Assembly: GCF_020099395.1 (NCBI RefSeq)
Contig: NZ_CP083590.1
Location: 7,130,001 to 7,194,000 of the forward strand
Source of the DNA: Streptomyces mobaraensis
GTDB taxonomy: Bacteria; Actinomycetota; Actinomycetes; Streptomycetales; Streptomycetaceae
Direction: 5' to 3'
DNA: 64,000 nucleotides
This document shows, one piece after another, positions 33,212 through 44,200 of the stretch. Under the pieces are notes generated by a model, which saw only the letters and a list, made by a program, of their open reading frames with translations, made no database searches and was not told the origin of the DNA. The stretch's first letter is position 1. Every line of letters begins with the position of its first letter. The position numbers and the translations under genes were made by a program.

Positions 33212-35170
33212 TCAGCGGTCCTGTGAGAGCGCGTACAGCTCCTGGAAGAGGCCGCCGGCCGTCACCAGCCGGTCGAACGGCCCCTGTTCGGTGATCCGGC
33301 CGTGCTCCATCACCACGATGCGGTCCGCGATCCGGGTGTTGTCGAGGCGGTGGGTGACGACGATGGTGATGCGGTCCTTGGCCATGTCCTTGAGCGCCTG
33401 GAAGATCATGTGCTCGCCGCGGGCGTCGAGTTCGCTGGTCGGCTCGTCCAGGATGAGCACCGGGGGCCTGCGGTACAGGGCCCGGGCGCAGGCGATGCGC
33501 TGCCACTGGCCGCCCGAGAGGTTGACGCCGCCCCACAGCTCGCGGGCGAGCAGCATGTCGAGCCCCTCGGGGAACTCCTCGACGGTCGGGCGCAGTCCGA
33601 CCAGGTCGACGGTCTCCCAGACCCGGTCGTCGTCCCAGGTGAGGGGCTGGCCCAGGGTGATGTTCTCGCGGGCGGTGAGCGGCCAGTAGGCGAAGAACTG
33701 CGGGACGAGGCCGGTGCGGGCCCAGACCGTGTCCGGATCGGCGTTCGCCAGGTCGACGCCGTCCCAGGACACCGTCCCCTTGTCGGCGGTGAACAGTCCG
33801 GTCACCAGCCGCATCAGGGTGGACTTCCCGGAGCCGTTCTCGCCGACCACCGCGACGAGTTCGCCTCGGCGCAGCGTCAGGTCGAGGCCGTCGACGGCGG
33901 GCCGGGCCTTGTTCGGGTAGGAGTAGGTGACCTTCTCGAAGCGGATCGTCTCCGGGTGGGCGGGGGCCGTTTCCCGGCCGCGGTTGGGGGCGAGGGCGCG
34001 GGTGCGGTCGACGAACCGCTTCCAGTCGCCGAGGTAGAGGGTGGAGTGGAAGAGGCTGGTGCAGTAGTGCACGACGTTGGTGAGGTTGCCCAGGGCGGCG
34101 CGGACGGCGACGACGGCCGTGGCGGAGACGGCGAACGACACCCGGCCGGTGACGGTCAGCCACAGCAGCGTCGTCCAGGCCAGCGTCAGGCAGGCGCCGC
34201 CGGCGACCGCCGCGAGCAGGTTGACGCGCAGCCCCAGGCCGGCCGCCTCGACGATGCGCGCGTCGATGCGGTGGGAGACCGTCCGGTACCAGAACATCAG
34301 GTACTCGCGCATGCTGTTGGCCCGTACCTCGTCCGCCAGCCGCGGCGTGGTGACGTGCCAGCGCATCATCCCCTTGACGTTGCGGCGGGAGACATTGGCG
34401 TAGTGGGTGCGGTGCTCGATCTTCGCCTCGGCGACCGCGCCCGCCCCGGACGGCAGCACCGCCAGCACCAGCACCGGCAGCATCAGCGGGTGCAGGACGG
34501 TCAGTACCCCGCAGGCGGCGACGAGCCGGATGAGGGCGGACATGAACGCCTGCGCGTCGTGGAGCATCCGGTCGCAGCGGATCGCTCCCGTCTCGGCCGC
34601 CTCGTGCTCGTCGGCGAAGTCGGCGCGGTTGAGCGCGGCCAGTTCCACCGAGACGACCGCCTCGACGAGGGCGACGTCGGCGGCCGTCATCAGCCGGGGT
34701 TTGAGCCGGCTCACGGCCCAGGACGCCACTCCGTACGTGACGCGGGCGACGGCTGCGGCCACCGCCACGACGATCAGGGCCGGGAGGGCCTCGCGGATGC
34801 GGTCGGGCACCAGACCGCCGCCGAGCACGGGCGTCATGGCCCGCGCGGTCGCCGCGAGACCGACGGCCGCCGCCGTGCCGGAGAGCAGTTGGCAGCCCAC
34901 CAGGACCAGGACGTCCCGGCGGTCGACCTCCCAGGCCATACGGGCGATCTGGGCCAGCAGGGCGGGGATGCGGGAGCAGAGTTGGAGGAAGGACGCGGTC
35001 TCGAACGCGTTCCGCAGCCCGGCGTCGCGGCATCGCACTTCCTTCGGTTCGGGCAGGGGCGGGCGGGCTGGTGCGGTCGCCTCGGCCGTCCCGGTCGCCC
35101 TGTTCACCTCGGGCGTCTCAGGGTGGCCGGGCGGGGGCGCCGTCCGTTTGAGCTCGTGGTCGGTCGTCAC
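33212..35170 (-). CDS. ABC half-transporter (membrane plus ATPase)
   Basis: A 652-residue fused exporter-type ABC protein. Hydrophobic segments between about 75 and 370 form the transmembrane domain, and the ATPase follows: GENGSGKSTL (Walker A), LSGGQWQRIACARAL (signature), PPVLILDEPTSELD (Walker B) and VVTHRLDNTRIADRI (H loop). Start GTG 35170 was chosen for its GGAGGGA site; the upstream open frame lacks one. It resembles the ABC proteins next to lanthipeptide and other peptide genes, but no precursor gene is adjacent, so the substrate is unknown. Half-transporters act as dimers. Confidence 0.85.
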   Translation of the reverse strand: MTTDHELKRTAPPPGHPETPEVNRATGTAEATAPARPPLPEPKEVRCRDAGLRNAFETASFLQLCSRIPALLAQIARMAWEVDRRDVLVLVGCQLLSGTAAAVGLAATARAMTPVLGGGLVPDRIREALPALIVVAVAAAVARVTYGVASWAVSRLKPRLMTAADVALVEAVVSVELAALNRADFADEHEAAETGAIRCDRMLHDAQAFMSALIRLVAACGVLTVLHPLMLPVLVLAVLPSGAGAVAEAKIEHRTHYANVSRRNVKGMMRWHVTTPRLADEVRANSMREYLMFWYRTVSHRIDARIVEAAGLGLRVNLLAAVAGGACLTLAWTTLLWLTVTGRVSFAVSATAVVAVRAALGNLTNVVHYCTSLFHSTLYLGDWKRFVDRTRALAPNRGRETAPAHPETIRFEKVTYSYPNKARPAVDGLDLTLRRGELVAVVGENGSGKSTLMRLVTGLFTADKGTVSWDGVDLANADPDTVWARTGLVPQFFAYWPLTARENITLGQPLTWDDDRVWETVDLVGLRPTVEEFPEGLDMLLARELWGGVNLSGGQWQRIACARALYRRPPVLILDEPTSELDARGEHMIFQALKDMAKDRITIVVTHRLDNTRIADRIVVMEHGRITEQGPFDRLVTAGGLFQELYALSQDR

Positions 35171-35383
35171 GATTGGTGCTCCCTCCACTCGTTCGGGTGC
35201 CGTTTCCGGCGGTCCCGTGACCAACTGCGCCAAATGGGGGAAGGACACGGCGGCGCCCGAAAGCGGGCAAGCGCCGCGAAGTGCCTCAATGCGCCGTGAG
35301 TGGGCGGACCGTTGACGATGACGGTCGTTCTCCGGACTAACTCACACGAAAGGGTGAGGGAGTGGTTGCGTCCGCGACGCCAA

Positions 35384-35420
35384 GGGGCCCGGGGGCGCTG
35401 TCTACGCGTCCCCGGGCCCC
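35384..35420. terminator. Hairpin between ctaD and the ABC transporter gene
   Basis: A 14-base stem (left arm GGGGCCCGGGGGCG) with one G-U type mismatch closes a 9-base loop. It lies just past the ctaD stop on the minus strand and separates it from the downstream ABC gene. Confidence 0.75.
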
Positions 35421-35437
35421 GGTGGTGCGTGCGGCCG

Positions 35438-37156
35438 TCAGCCGGCCGACGTCACCGCCGGCTCGCGCTCCGCCGCCGTCCGCGCGTCACCCGACTCGAG
35501 GCCCGGTCGGTGCAGGTCGAGCGCCGGGGACTCGGAACGGATCTTCGGCAGGGACGGGAAGTTGTGCCGCGGCGGCGGGCAGGAGGTCGCCCACTCCAGC
35601 GACCGGCCCCAGCCCCACGGATCGTCGACCTCCACCTTCTCGCCGTACTTGGCGGTCTTCCAGACGTTGTAGAAGAACGGCAGGAACGACAGCCCGAGCA
35701 GGAACGAGCCGATGGTGGACAGGGTGTTGAGCGCCGTCCAGCCGTCCGCCGCCAGGTAGTCCGCGTACCGGCGGGGCATGCCCTCCGCGCCCAGCCAGTG
35801 CTGGACCAGGAACGTCAGGTGGAAGCCCACCGTGAGCGTCCAGAACGTGACCTTGCCCAGCCGCTCGTCCAGCATCTTGCCCGTGAACTTCGGCCACCAG
35901 AAGTGGAATCCGGCGAACATCGCGTAGACGACCGTGCCGAAGAGCGTGTAGTGGAAGTGCGCGACGACGAAGTACGAGTCGGAGGTGTGGAAGTCGAGCG
36001 GCGGGGCGGCCAGCAGCACACCCGTCAGACCGCCGAAGACGAAGGTCATCAGGAAGCCGGTGGCCCAGAGCATCGGCGTCTCGAAGGACAGTGAGCCCTT
36101 CCACATGGTGCCGATCCAGTTGAAGAACTTCACCCCGGTCGGGACCGCGATCAGGAAGGTCATGAAGGCGAAGAACGGCAGCAGCACCCCGCCCGTGACG
36201 TACATGTGGTGCGCCCAGACCGTCACCGAGAGGCCGGCGATGGAGATCGTCGCGGCGATCAGACCCCAGTAACCGAACATCGGCTTGCGGGAGAAGACCG
36301 GGATGACCTCGGAGACGATCCCGAAGAACGGCAGCGCCAGGACGTACACCTCGGGATGGCCGAAGAACCAGAACAGGTGCTGCCACAGCAGCGCCCCGCC
36401 GTTGGCCGGGTCGAAGATGTGCGAGCCGAACTTGCGGTCCATCTCCAGTGCGAACAGCGCGGCGGCCAGCACCGGGAACACCAGCAGGATGAGCAGCGCG
36501 GTGAGCAGGACGTTCCAGGTGAAGATCGGCATCCGGAACATCGTCATGCCGGGGGCGCGCATACAGATGATGGTGGTGATGAAGTTGACGGCGCCCAGGA
36601 TGCTGCCGAAGCCGGACAGCGCCACGCCCATGATCCACAGATCCGCGCCGAGGGTGGGGGAGTGCTGGGCGTCGGACAGCGGCGTGTAGGCGAACCAGCC
36701 GAAGTCGGCGGCCCCCTGCGGGGTGAGGAAGCCGGCGGCGGCCATCAGCGAACCGAAGAGGAACAGCCAGTACGACAGCATGTTCAGGCGCGGGAACGCC
36801 ACGTCGGGTGCGCCGATCTGCAACGGCATGATCCAGTTCGCGAAGCCGGTGAACAGCGGCATCGCGAACAGCAGCAGCATGATCGAGCCGTGCATCGTGA
36901 ACGCCTGGTTGAACTGCTCGTTCGACATGATCTGCGAGCCGGGACGGGCCAGTTCGGCGCGCATGAGCAGGGCGAGCACCCCGCCGACGATGAAGAAGAC
37001 GAAGGCCGAGACGAGGTAGAGGGTCCCGATCCGTTTGTGGTCGGTGGTCGTCAGCCACTCGACGGGTGAACTCCTCGGCCGGGAACCCGCGGCCGCCTCC
37101 CCGATGGGGCGTTCCGTCAGGGGTTTCCGCCCGCTCCGCACCTCGACGCCGTCCAC
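35438..37156 (-). CDS. ctaD: Cytochrome c oxidase subunit I
   Basis: A 572-residue haem-copper oxidase subunit I with about 12 membrane spans. [12 protein letters not shown] opens the family, [20 protein letters not shown] carries the CuB His and the cross-linked Tyr, and [19 protein letters not shown] contains the haem ligands. It is the catalytic subunit of an aa3 oxidase. Subunits II, III and the bc1 genes are not adjacent, so this is an orphan copy, as streptomycetes often keep besides the main ctaCDFE operon. GTG 37156 is the favoured start (GGAG about 11 bases upstream); GTG 37162 is possible. Upstream sits a palindrome shared with the devR region. Confidence 0.92.
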   Translation of the reverse strand: MDGVEVRSGRKPLTERPIGEAAAGSRPRSSPVEWLTTTDHKRIGTLYLVSAFVFFIVGGVLALLMRAELARPGSQIMSNEQFNQAFTMHGSIMLLLFAMPLFTGFANWIMPLQIGAPDVAFPRLNMLSYWLFLFGSLMAAAGFLTPQGAADFGWFAYTPLSDAQHSPTLGADLWIMGVALSGFGSILGAVNFITTIICMRAPGMTMFRMPIFTWNVLLTALLILLVFPVLAAALFALEMDRKFGSHIFDPANGGALLWQHLFWFFGHPEVYVLALPFFGIVSEVIPVFSRKPMFGYWGLIAATISIAGLSVTVWAHHMYVTGGVLLPFFAFMTFLIAVPTGVKFFNWIGTMWKGSLSFETPMLWATGFLMTFVFGGLTGVLLAAPPLDFHTSDSYFVVAHFHYTLFGTVVYAMFAGFHFWWPKFTGKMLDERLGKVTFWTLTVGFHLTFLVQHWLGAEGMPRRYADYLAADGWTALNTLSTIGSFLLGLSFLPFFYNVWKTAKYGEKVEVDDPWGWGRSLEWATSCPPPRHNFPSLPKIRSESPALDLHRPGLESGDARTAAEREPAVTSAG

Positions 37157-37295
37157 TGGCACACCTGCTCCGCATCTGCCGAAAGTTCTCCACGGACCGG
37201 AGGGCGCGCGGCGCGGGGGCCGCGGGCCCGTCCGGCCTCGTTCATGATCGGCGGCGGCCGGGGGCCGGGGCAGGGGCCGGGCGGGGCCCGGCGCA

Positions 37296-37309
37296 GGGCC
37301 GAACGGCCC
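37296..37309. promoter_or_regulatory. Palindrome GGGCCGAACGGCCC upstream of ctaD
   Basis: A 14-base palindrome (16 bases counting flanking A and T) with central AA, 140 bases before the ctaD start. The identical 14-mer recurs at 48416 in the devR/hypothetical divergent region. In the DevR/OsdR regulons GC-rich palindromes upstream of hypoxia genes are expected, but I could not confirm this consensus. Confidence 0.55.
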
Positions 37310-37356
37310 TCTTCGGGGGCGGTCTTGGCGAGGAGCGGCCTCACCCGGGAGCCCCC

Positions 37357-37446
37357 GGGAGTGACCAAGGCGTTCGCGGGAGTCACGAGGGCGCCTCCGG
37401 GAGTCACCGGGGCGCCCCTGGGACTGGGAGTCACCAGGGCGTTCGC
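37357..37446. repeat. 21-base imperfect tandem repeats
   Basis: Units starting GGGAGTCACCAGGGCG recur at 37357, 37378, 37399, 37420/37426 and less clearly at 37447. Copy one reads GGGAGTGACCAAGGCGTTCGC and later copies keep the GGGAGTCAC core. The array fills the intergenic region between ctaD and the VKOR gene. It has no ribosome-binding site or gene. Confidence 0.7.
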
Positions 37447-37471
37447 GGGGCGTCACCAGGCCGGGACGGCC

Positions 37472-38149
37472 TCACCAGGGAGCCCAGAACCGCTGCACCA
37501 CGAGCAGCGCGATCACCCCGTACCAGGCGGCGGGCACGGCCCAGTGGAACTCCAGCACCCCCAGCACCAGCCCGCACGGCGCCGGCAGGAACCGGTGCCG
37601 GAGGTTGTGCGCGGTCGTGTACCAGAACAGGGCGATCGTCACGGCCCACGCCAGACAGCACCACAGGCACAGCGCCCCGATCACGTAGAGCGCCTGGGAC
37701 ATCAGCCACATGCAGAACACCGCCCCGGCCAGCGTCCCCAGGTTCAGCCCCAGCCAGCACCAGCGCGGCAGCCGGGCGCCCGTCAGCAGGACGACGCCGA
37801 GCGCGACGACCACCGCGTAGGCGACCAGGCCGATCAGCGGGTTGGGGAAGCCGAACACCGACGCCTGGTCGCTCAGCATCACATTGGTGCACGAGACGAC
37901 GGCGTTGAGGCTGCACGCGGGCCGAAACCCGGGGTTCTCCGCCAGCCGGACCTTGTCGACGGTGATCTGGAAGGAGGCGAGCAGCCCCAGCGCCCCGGCG
38001 ACGACCAGCAGCCAGGCCAGGGCCCGGCCGGCCCCGGCGGCGTCCCGGGCGCCGCGGGCGTCGCGGGCGTCCCGTGCCTCCCTGGCGCCTCCGTCGGCGG
38101 GCCGGTCGGCGGGCCCGTCGGCTCGGCGGTCGAGCGCGGTCTCGGTCAT
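37472..38149 (-). CDS. Vitamin K epoxide reductase (VKOR) family protein
   Basis: A 225-residue membrane protein. After a repetitive charged N-terminus (about 40 residues of Ala/Arg/Asp), four or five spans follow, with CSLNAVVSCTNVM carrying the loop Cys pair and ALCLWCCLAW carrying the CxxC active site. Bacterial VKOR proteins reoxidise DsbA-like thiol oxidases using quinone, so it supports disulfide formation in secreted proteins. The ATG has an AGGAGGGA site. It is divergent from the DevS-like gene and lies downstream of nothing obvious; a DsbA partner is not visible here. Confidence 0.9.
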   Translation of the reverse strand: MTETALDRRADGPADRPADGGAREARDARDARGARDAAGAGRALAWLLVVAGALGLLASFQITVDKVRLAENPGFRPACSLNAVVSCTNVMLSDQASVFGFPNPLIGLVAYAVVVALGVVLLTGARLPRWCWLGLNLGTLAGAVFCMWLMSQALYVIGALCLWCCLAWAVTIALFWYTTAHNLRHRFLPAPCGLVLGVLEFHWAVPAAWYGVIALLVVQRFWAPW

Positions 38150-38365
38150 GGCTGTCCCTCCTGGTCCCTGGTCCCTGGGCACTCGGGCGCCCGTGCCGGC
38201 GGGACCCGCCCTCCCGGCGGGACGACGGGCCGCCGGGCAGGGCGGAGCGGGCCCGCCGCCGCGCCACTCGGCGGCGGACCCGTCGCCTCCATTGAACGGG
38301 CCCGCGGCGGCGGGGGACAGGGGCCGGTCGGCCCCACCGGAAGGCGCGGCGATACGGTGGACGGG

Positions 38366-38379
38366 GCCCTGAACAGGGC
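38366..38379. promoter_or_regulatory. Palindrome GCCCTGAACAGGGC upstream of devS
   Basis: A perfect 14-base dyad centred on AA, 82 bases before the sensor kinase start, in the 311-base divergent region shared with the VKOR gene. The arms differ from the ctaD/devR palindrome but the AA centre and 14-base size are the same. Confidence 0.45.
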
Positions 38380-38460
38380 TGATCGGCCGTCAGGGGCCGT
38401 ATCCGGACGTCCCGGCCGACGCGCGGTACCGGCGGGGGCCCGGAAGAGGCGAGGAGAGGC

Positions 38461-40212
38461 GTGGAGAACACCGGGTCGGCGGTACGGCTGCCGCAGCTCA
38501 GACTGGACGAACTGCTGGACGAGGTCCAGGCCCGGCTCGACGCCGCCCGCGGCACCCGCGACCGTGTGCACAAGCTGCTGGAGGCCGTCCTGTCGGTCGG
38601 CCGCGGCCTGGAGCTGGAACAGGTGCTGCGCGGCATCATCGACGCGGCCGTGGTGCTGGTCGACGCCCGCTACGGCGCCCTCGGCGTCATCGGGCCGGAC
38701 GGCCGGCGGCTGTCCCAGTTCCTCACCGTCGGGCTCACCGACGAGGAGATCGCGGCCATCGGCCCGTACCCCTGCGGCCACGGCATCCTGGGCGAGCTGA
38801 TCCGCCGCCCGGAACCGCTGCGGCTGCCGAAGATCGCCGACCACCCGGCCTCGTACGGCTTCCCGCCCGGCCACCCGCCGATGAACACCTTCCTCGGCGT
38901 GCCCATCCGGGTCCGCGACCACGTCTTCGGCAACCTCTACCTGACGGAGAAGCGCGGGGGAGCGGACTTCGAGGACGAGGACGAGGAGGTGCTGGCCACC
39001 CTCGCCGTCGCCGCCGGCATCGCCATCGAGAACGCCCGCCTGTACGAGGAGTCCACCCGGCGCGAACGGTGGCTGCGGGCCGGCGCCGAGGTGACGACCG
39101 CCCTGATGTCCGACCGGCCGCGCGCCGAGGTCACCGCCCGCATCACCGCGCTCGCCCGCGAGATCACCGGATCCGACCTCGCCGTGTTCTCCCTGCCGGA
39201 GCCCGGGGACGACGCGCTGACCGTCGAGGCGGCCACGGGAACGGGCGCCGACGGGCTCCGCCACCTGGTCCTGCCGCTCCAAGGCACCCTTAGCGGCACC
39301 GCGTTCACCGACGCGCGCCCCGCCCGGGGCCACGCCGAGGAGGTACCGGCGGGTCCGGCGGGCCCGGGGCCCGCCCTGGCCGTCCCCGTCACCTCCGGCG
39401 ACGACGTCGTCCACGGCGTGCTGCTGCTCGTCCGGGCCGCGGGCGCCGGCGACTTCGCCGAGTGGGAGGCCGAACCGCTGCTGGCCTTCGCCGGCCAGAC
39501 GGGTCTGGCCATGGAGCTGGCCGAACGCCGCGCGGACACCGCCCAGTTGGCCCTCCTGGAGGACCGCGACCGGATCGCCCGCGACCTCCACGACCTCGCC
39601 ATCCAGCGGCTGTTCGCCACCGGCATGACCCTGCAGAGCGCCGACCGCTTCATCGACCACCCCGAGGCCGCCGAACGCGTCCGCCGCGCCGTCGGCGACC
39701 TCGACGAGACCATAAAGATCATCCGCTCCACCATCTTCGGCCTCCGCTCCCGCGAGACCGCCCCCCAGCACGGCCTGCGCACCCGCGCCGTCCGCGCCGT
39801 CGCCGAGGCCGGCACCGCGCTCGGGTTCGCGCCCAGCCTGCGCATGGAGGGCCTGCTGGACACCCAGGTCCCCCGCGAGGCCGCCGACGACGCCGTCGCC
39901 GTCCTCGCCGAGGCCCTGGCCAACGTCGCCCGGCACGCGCAGGCCGGCGCGGTGGACGTCGCCGTCGTCAACGAGGGCGGGGCCCTCGTCCTGACCGTCG
40001 CGGACGACGGCATCGGCATGCCCCCCACCGCCACCCGCCGCAGCGGCCTCCGCAACCTCAGCGAACGCGCCGAACGCCACGGCGGCACCCTCACCCTGTC
40101 CACCCCACCGAGCGGCACCGGAACCCACCTGGAATGGCGCATCCCGCTGACCGGCGGCCGCTGCCCGATGGGCCACGGGACGCCGGACGGAGGAGGAGCC
40201 GCCGCCCGATAA
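38461..40212 (+). CDS. devS: DevS/DosT-like redox or oxygen sensor histidine kinase
   Basis: A 583-residue soluble kinase: GAF domain 1 (about 45-200), GAF domain 2 (about 220-365), HisKA_3 and HATPase_c. FPPGHPPMNTFLGVPI places His138 where mycobacterial DevS has its haem-binding His149 within FPPYHPPM. The phospho-acceptor lies in RDRIARDLHDLAIQRLF, and DDGIGMPPTATRRSGLRNL is the ATP-binding region. Such kinases respond to O2, NO and CO through haem and phosphorylate DevR-type regulators. The GTG start follows GAGGAGA. The likely partner is the regulator at 47.6-48.3 kb, separated by an RHS locus. Confidence 0.9.
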   Translation: MENTGSAVRLPQLRLDELLDEVQARLDAARGTRDRVHKLLEAVLSVGRGLELEQVLRGIIDAAVVLVDARYGALGVIGPDGRRLSQFLTVGLTDEEIAAIGPYPCGHGILGELIRRPEPLRLPKIADHPASYGFPPGHPPMNTFLGVPIRVRDHVFGNLYLTEKRGGADFEDEDEEVLATLAVAAGIAIENARLYEESTRRERWLRAGAEVTTALMSDRPRAEVTARITALAREITGSDLAVFSLPEPGDDALTVEAATGTGADGLRHLVLPLQGTLSGTAFTDARPARGHAEEVPAGPAGPGPALAVPVTSGDDVVHGVLLLVRAAGAGDFAEWEAEPLLAFAGQTGLAMELAERRADTAQLALLEDRDRIARDLHDLAIQRLFATGMTLQSADRFIDHPEAAERVRRAVGDLDETIKIIRSTIFGLRSRETAPQHGLRTRAVRAVAEAGTALGFAPSLRMEGLLDTQVPREAADDAVAVLAEALANVARHAQAGAVDVAVVNEGGALVLTVADDGIGMPPTATRRSGLRNLSERAERHGGTLTLSTPPSGTGTHLEWRIPLTGGRCPMGHGTPDGGGAAAR

Positions 40213-40251
40213 CCGCTTTCGTCCCCGCGCCACACCCCGCATCATGCGGTC

Positions 40252-40590
40252 GTGATCAGCATTCACCTGAAGTACGAGATCGACGCCGACAAGCTCGCCG
40301 ACTTCGAGGAGTACGGCCGCCGCTGGATCCGGCTCGTCAACCGCCTCGGCGGCACGCACCACGGCTACTTCCTGCCGAGCGAGGGCGACAGCGACATCGC
40401 GTACGCCCTCTTCTCCTTCCCCAGCATGGCCGCGTACGAGCGCTACCGCACGGACAGCACGACCGACCCGGATTGCCAAGCCGCCTTCGAACTGGCCCGC
40501 ACCACCCGCTGCATCAAGCGCTACGAACGCCGCTTCCTGCGCCCGCTCGACGCGGGGACGGAGGACGCTTCGGCGGAGACGTCCGCGTAA
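40252..40590 (+). CDS. NIPSNAP-family protein
   Basis: A 112-residue protein with the ferredoxin-like NIPSNAP/dimeric alpha-beta barrel pattern: ISIHLKYEIDADKLADFEEY, GTHHGYFLPSEGDSDIAYALF and AAYERYRTDSTTDPDC. These proteins are small, dimeric and mostly uncharacterised; some bind haem-like or aromatic ligands. The GTG start is 39 bases after the kinase stop, so it may be cotranscribed. No catalytic motif is defined. Confidence 0.88.
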   Translation: MISIHLKYEIDADKLADFEEYGRRWIRLVNRLGGTHHGYFLPSEGDSDIAYALFSFPSMAAYERYRTDSTTDPDCQAAFELARTTRCIKRYERRFLRPLDAGTEDASAETSA

Positions 40591-40635
40591 CGAACCGCCG
40601 CCCGACCCACCCCCCACCGGCGAGTCGACGGCCCA

Positions 40636-41133
40636 CTACGGAACATCGGCCAGATGCCCGGCCTCCCGGAGATACGGACACCGGCCCCCGATCAGCACCT
40701 CCGTCGCGGCGGCCAGCACCCGGGCCTGCCGCGCGGGGACGAGCGGGGCCCACTCGTCCGCGGTGAGCATGCGCCAGGCGTCGTGCTCGTCGGAGAGCCT
40801 CACCTTGACGCTCTCCGCGTCGACGAGCGGGCCCTTGAAGAGAGCGAAGACCTCGGGAATCCCCTCGGGGTGCACACCCCAGTCAACGGCCAGCAGTTCG
40901 GGGACGTCCGGCATGGTCAACCCCGTCTCCTCGAACGTCTCCCGCACGGCCGTCTGCCACAGATCCTCGCCGTCGTCGTGACCGCCCCCGGGCAGCTGCC
41001 ACGCGTCGCCCCACGAGGTGTGCAGCAGCATGATCCGCCTCTCGTCGTCGTGGACGAGGGAGGCGGCACACCCCAGGATGCGCGCCCGCTGTGCGAGCCA
41101 CTCGGCTCGGGGAAACTGCGGATGTCTGGTCAA
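40636..41133 (-). CDS. NUDIX hydrolase
   Basis: A 165-residue NUDIX protein. GGHDDGEDLWQTAVRETFEE followed by TGL (about 65-87) fits GX5EX7REUXEEXGU. The likely start is TTG at 41133, with GAAGG about 10 bases upstream; the upstream frame is open but low complexity. The family cleaves nucleoside diphosphate derivatives; the substrate cannot be told. It converges with the NIPSNAP gene and lies directly before the truncated RHS locus. Confidence 0.83.
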   Translation of the reverse strand: MTRHPQFPRAEWLAQRARILGCAASLVHDDERRIMLLHTSWGDAWQLPGGGHDDGEDLWQTAVRETFEETGLTMPDVPELLAVDWGVHPEGIPEVFALFKGPLVDAESVKVRLSDEHDAWRMLTADEWAPLVPARQARVLAAATEVLIGGRCPYLREAGHLADVP

Positions 41134-41291
41134 CTGCCCGCCTTCGCCACGACTTTCACGGACCACTGGCCCGTCAGCGTACTGTCGCCGGCCGGGCTGG
41201 CGGCGAGGGTTCAGCCTCTTGAGTGAACCGGCCGGTCGCGGGTGGTCACCCGCCTCCGTCCGGAGGGACGGCTCAAGTGCGCCTGTGATGC

Positions 41292-44200
41292 TTGACACAT
41301 CGGAGATTGATCTACGATCAGCTCGGCCGCCATGTCTCCTCCGAGGACCCGGACAAGGGCCCGGTGACCAGCACGTACGACGACCGCGGTCAGCTGATCA
41401 GCGTCACCAACTCCCGCAAGGCCAAGAACACGCTCTATTACGCCTACGACAACCTCGGCCGCAAGACCGAGCTCCGCGAGGGCTCGGCCAACGGCACGAA
41501 GCTGGCCGAGTGGACGTACGACACGGTCAACCGGGGCAAGGGCCAACCCGCCACCTCCACCCGCTTCGAGAACGGCAACGCCTACACCAACCGCATCGAC
41601 GAATACGACTCGCTGTACCGCGCCACGCGGTCACGAGTGGCGATCCCCTCCAACGAGGGCGCCCTGGCCGGGGAGTACTACTTCGGCACCACCTACAACC
41701 CTTCCGGCAGCGTCCAGGGCCTCATGCTCCCCAAGGCGGGCTCCCTGTCGGGCGACGGCGTCGTCTACAGCTACGACAAACTGCTGCGCCCCACGGAGGT
41801 CATCGGCTCGGGCGGGCTCAAGGCGAGCGTCACCAGCTACAGCCTCACGGGCAAGCCGCTCCAGGCGAAGGTGACCGGAGGCGGCAAGTTCACCCAGCTC
41901 ACCAACGGCTACGAGTGGGGCACACAGCGGCTGGCCACCACCCGTGTCGACCGCGAGAACGCGCCCGCCGCGGACAAGGCCGCCACGTACACGTATGACG
42001 AGACGGGCAACGTCCGCGCGGTCTCCGACGCCGTGTCCGGTGGCCTGGACACCCAGTGCTTCACCTACGACTACCTGCGGCGCGTCACGGACGAATGGAC
42101 CCAGCCCACACCGACCTGCTCCGGCACTCCGGACGGCAAGTCGATCGGCGGCCCGGCCCCGTACTGGAACTCCTACACCTACGACAAGACCGGCAACCGC
42201 CTCACGGAAACCCGCCACGACACCGGCGGCGACAGCGCCAAGGACACCAAGCGCACCTACTCCTACCCGCCGGCAGGCGGCCCGCAGCCGCACACGCTGA
42301 CGGCGGTGGACACGACCGAACCCACGGGAACGGCCAAGGACTCCTACGCCTACGACCCCATCGGCAACACCACGACCCGGACGATCGCCGGCGACAAGCA
42401 GACCCTGGACTGGGATGTTGAAGGGCACCTGGCGAAGGCCGTCCAGTTCCGGAACGACAAGGCCGCCGACAGCGCCTCCTACGTCTACGACGCGGACGGC
42501 CAGCGGTTGATCGGCCGCACGGACACGGAGACCACGCTCTACCTCGGCGCCACGGAGATCACCCTCGCCAAGGGCGCCAAGACACCGAAGGCCACCCGCT
42601 ACCTCGACCTGGGCAACGGGGTCCAGGCCGTCCAGAACGACGACGGCAGCGGCTCGTTCGTCGTCGGGGACCACGTGGGTACGGGCCAACTCGCCATCGA
42701 CGCGAAGGGAACTTCGGCGGCCCACCGACGCACCACTCCCTTCGGCAGCCCGCGCGGTGAACAGCCTAAGAACTGGCCGGGCACCAAGGGCTTCGTCGGC
42801 GGAACGAACGACACGACGACGGGCCTGACGCACCTGGGTGCCCGCGAATACGACCCCGGCATCGGCCGGTTCATCAGCGTCGACCCGGTAATGGACCTGG
42901 GCGACCCCCAGCAGAACCACGGCTACACCTACGCCCACAACAACCCGGCCACCCTGTCCGACCCTTCGGGCTTGCAGCCGGCGGACTGCATCCTCCTTCC
43001 GATCCAGTGCACGAGGAAGTCCGGCGGCAAGTGGGAGCAGCGTGGACGGGACGAGGACCCGTGGGGAGACGACGGCGGGGATGACGGCGGCGGTTACGGC
43101 GGCGGTGGCGATGAGTCGGGCGGATACGAATCACCGGCCAGCCGAGGAATGGAGGAGATCTACGCGGGCGTCGAGGTTCCCATCAACTGGAAGGACAAGA
43201 AGAAATTCCAGGAGACGCTCTACCAGGAGATCATCCGTTCCTGCATGGGCGAATCGATCAACTGCTGGAGCGACGCCATCAACCGGGGCGGCCCGGAGGC
43301 GGATACGGCGCTGAACCGAGTCCGGTACCTTGCGTACCTTTCCTGCACTGGTCTCAGTTGCCCCAGCAGCTTGGGATCTTGGAAAAAACGGCTTCCTGGC
43401 CGGAGCGGCGCTGTGGGGTATCCCCGGCGTGGAAGGCGAGTCGGGGCGTGGCTTGGGTGGCGGATCCCGGGCCGGCGGACGGGGCTCAGGAAAGGGTTCC
43501 TGCCTCCACAGCTTCACACCCGGGACCGAAGTCCTGCTTGAAGACGGCAGCAGCAAGCCCATTGAAGAGGTCAGGACAGGCGACATAGTCCTGGCGACAG
43601 ATCCGGATACGGGCAAGGAGACACCACGCGAGGTCGTCGCCACGTTCGACACCGAGCACGACAAGGACTTCACTGACCTGACGGTCGAAACAGAGCGGGG
43701 CCCGGCGAGCATCATCGCTACGGATACCCACCCGTTCTGGGAGGCTGTGGGCAAGAAGTGGGTCGATGCCGGTGAACTGCGCCCCGGTTCCTACCTTCTC
43801 ACCCCCAAGGGTGAAACGCTCCGGGTCAAGGGAACCCGACACTTCGTCAAGCGGCAGCGCACACATGACCTGACAGTCAGCGGCGTGCACGCGTACTATG
43901 TGTTGGCGGGTAAGGCTCCGGTACTCGTTCACAACAGCAACTGCTCTCTCTACACAGTGGGTGGGCCGAGGGTTCGCCCAGGGAAAGATATCGATGTGGA
44001 TGCAGCCGGCTTCGTGAATGGGCCTACTGCTGAGCAGTTGAAATCTTTGGACGTGCAGGGGCTCTCCACGTTTGATTCGGTAGCGAACGCAAGTCGTGTC
44101 GGACTGAAGGGGCAGCTTCGTACTCCTACGGGTCCACTTCCCGACGGGCTGGGTGTGATCGCCGACGGTAAAGGGGTCGGAGGCCCGCGCGCACTTGGTC

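Noticed and set aside
43380..43390. Programmed -1 frameshift at AAAAAAC in the RHS gene
   Set aside because: The shift needed is +1 (or loss of one A), not -1, so the canonical slippery heptamer would give the wrong frame; an error or mutation is more likely.
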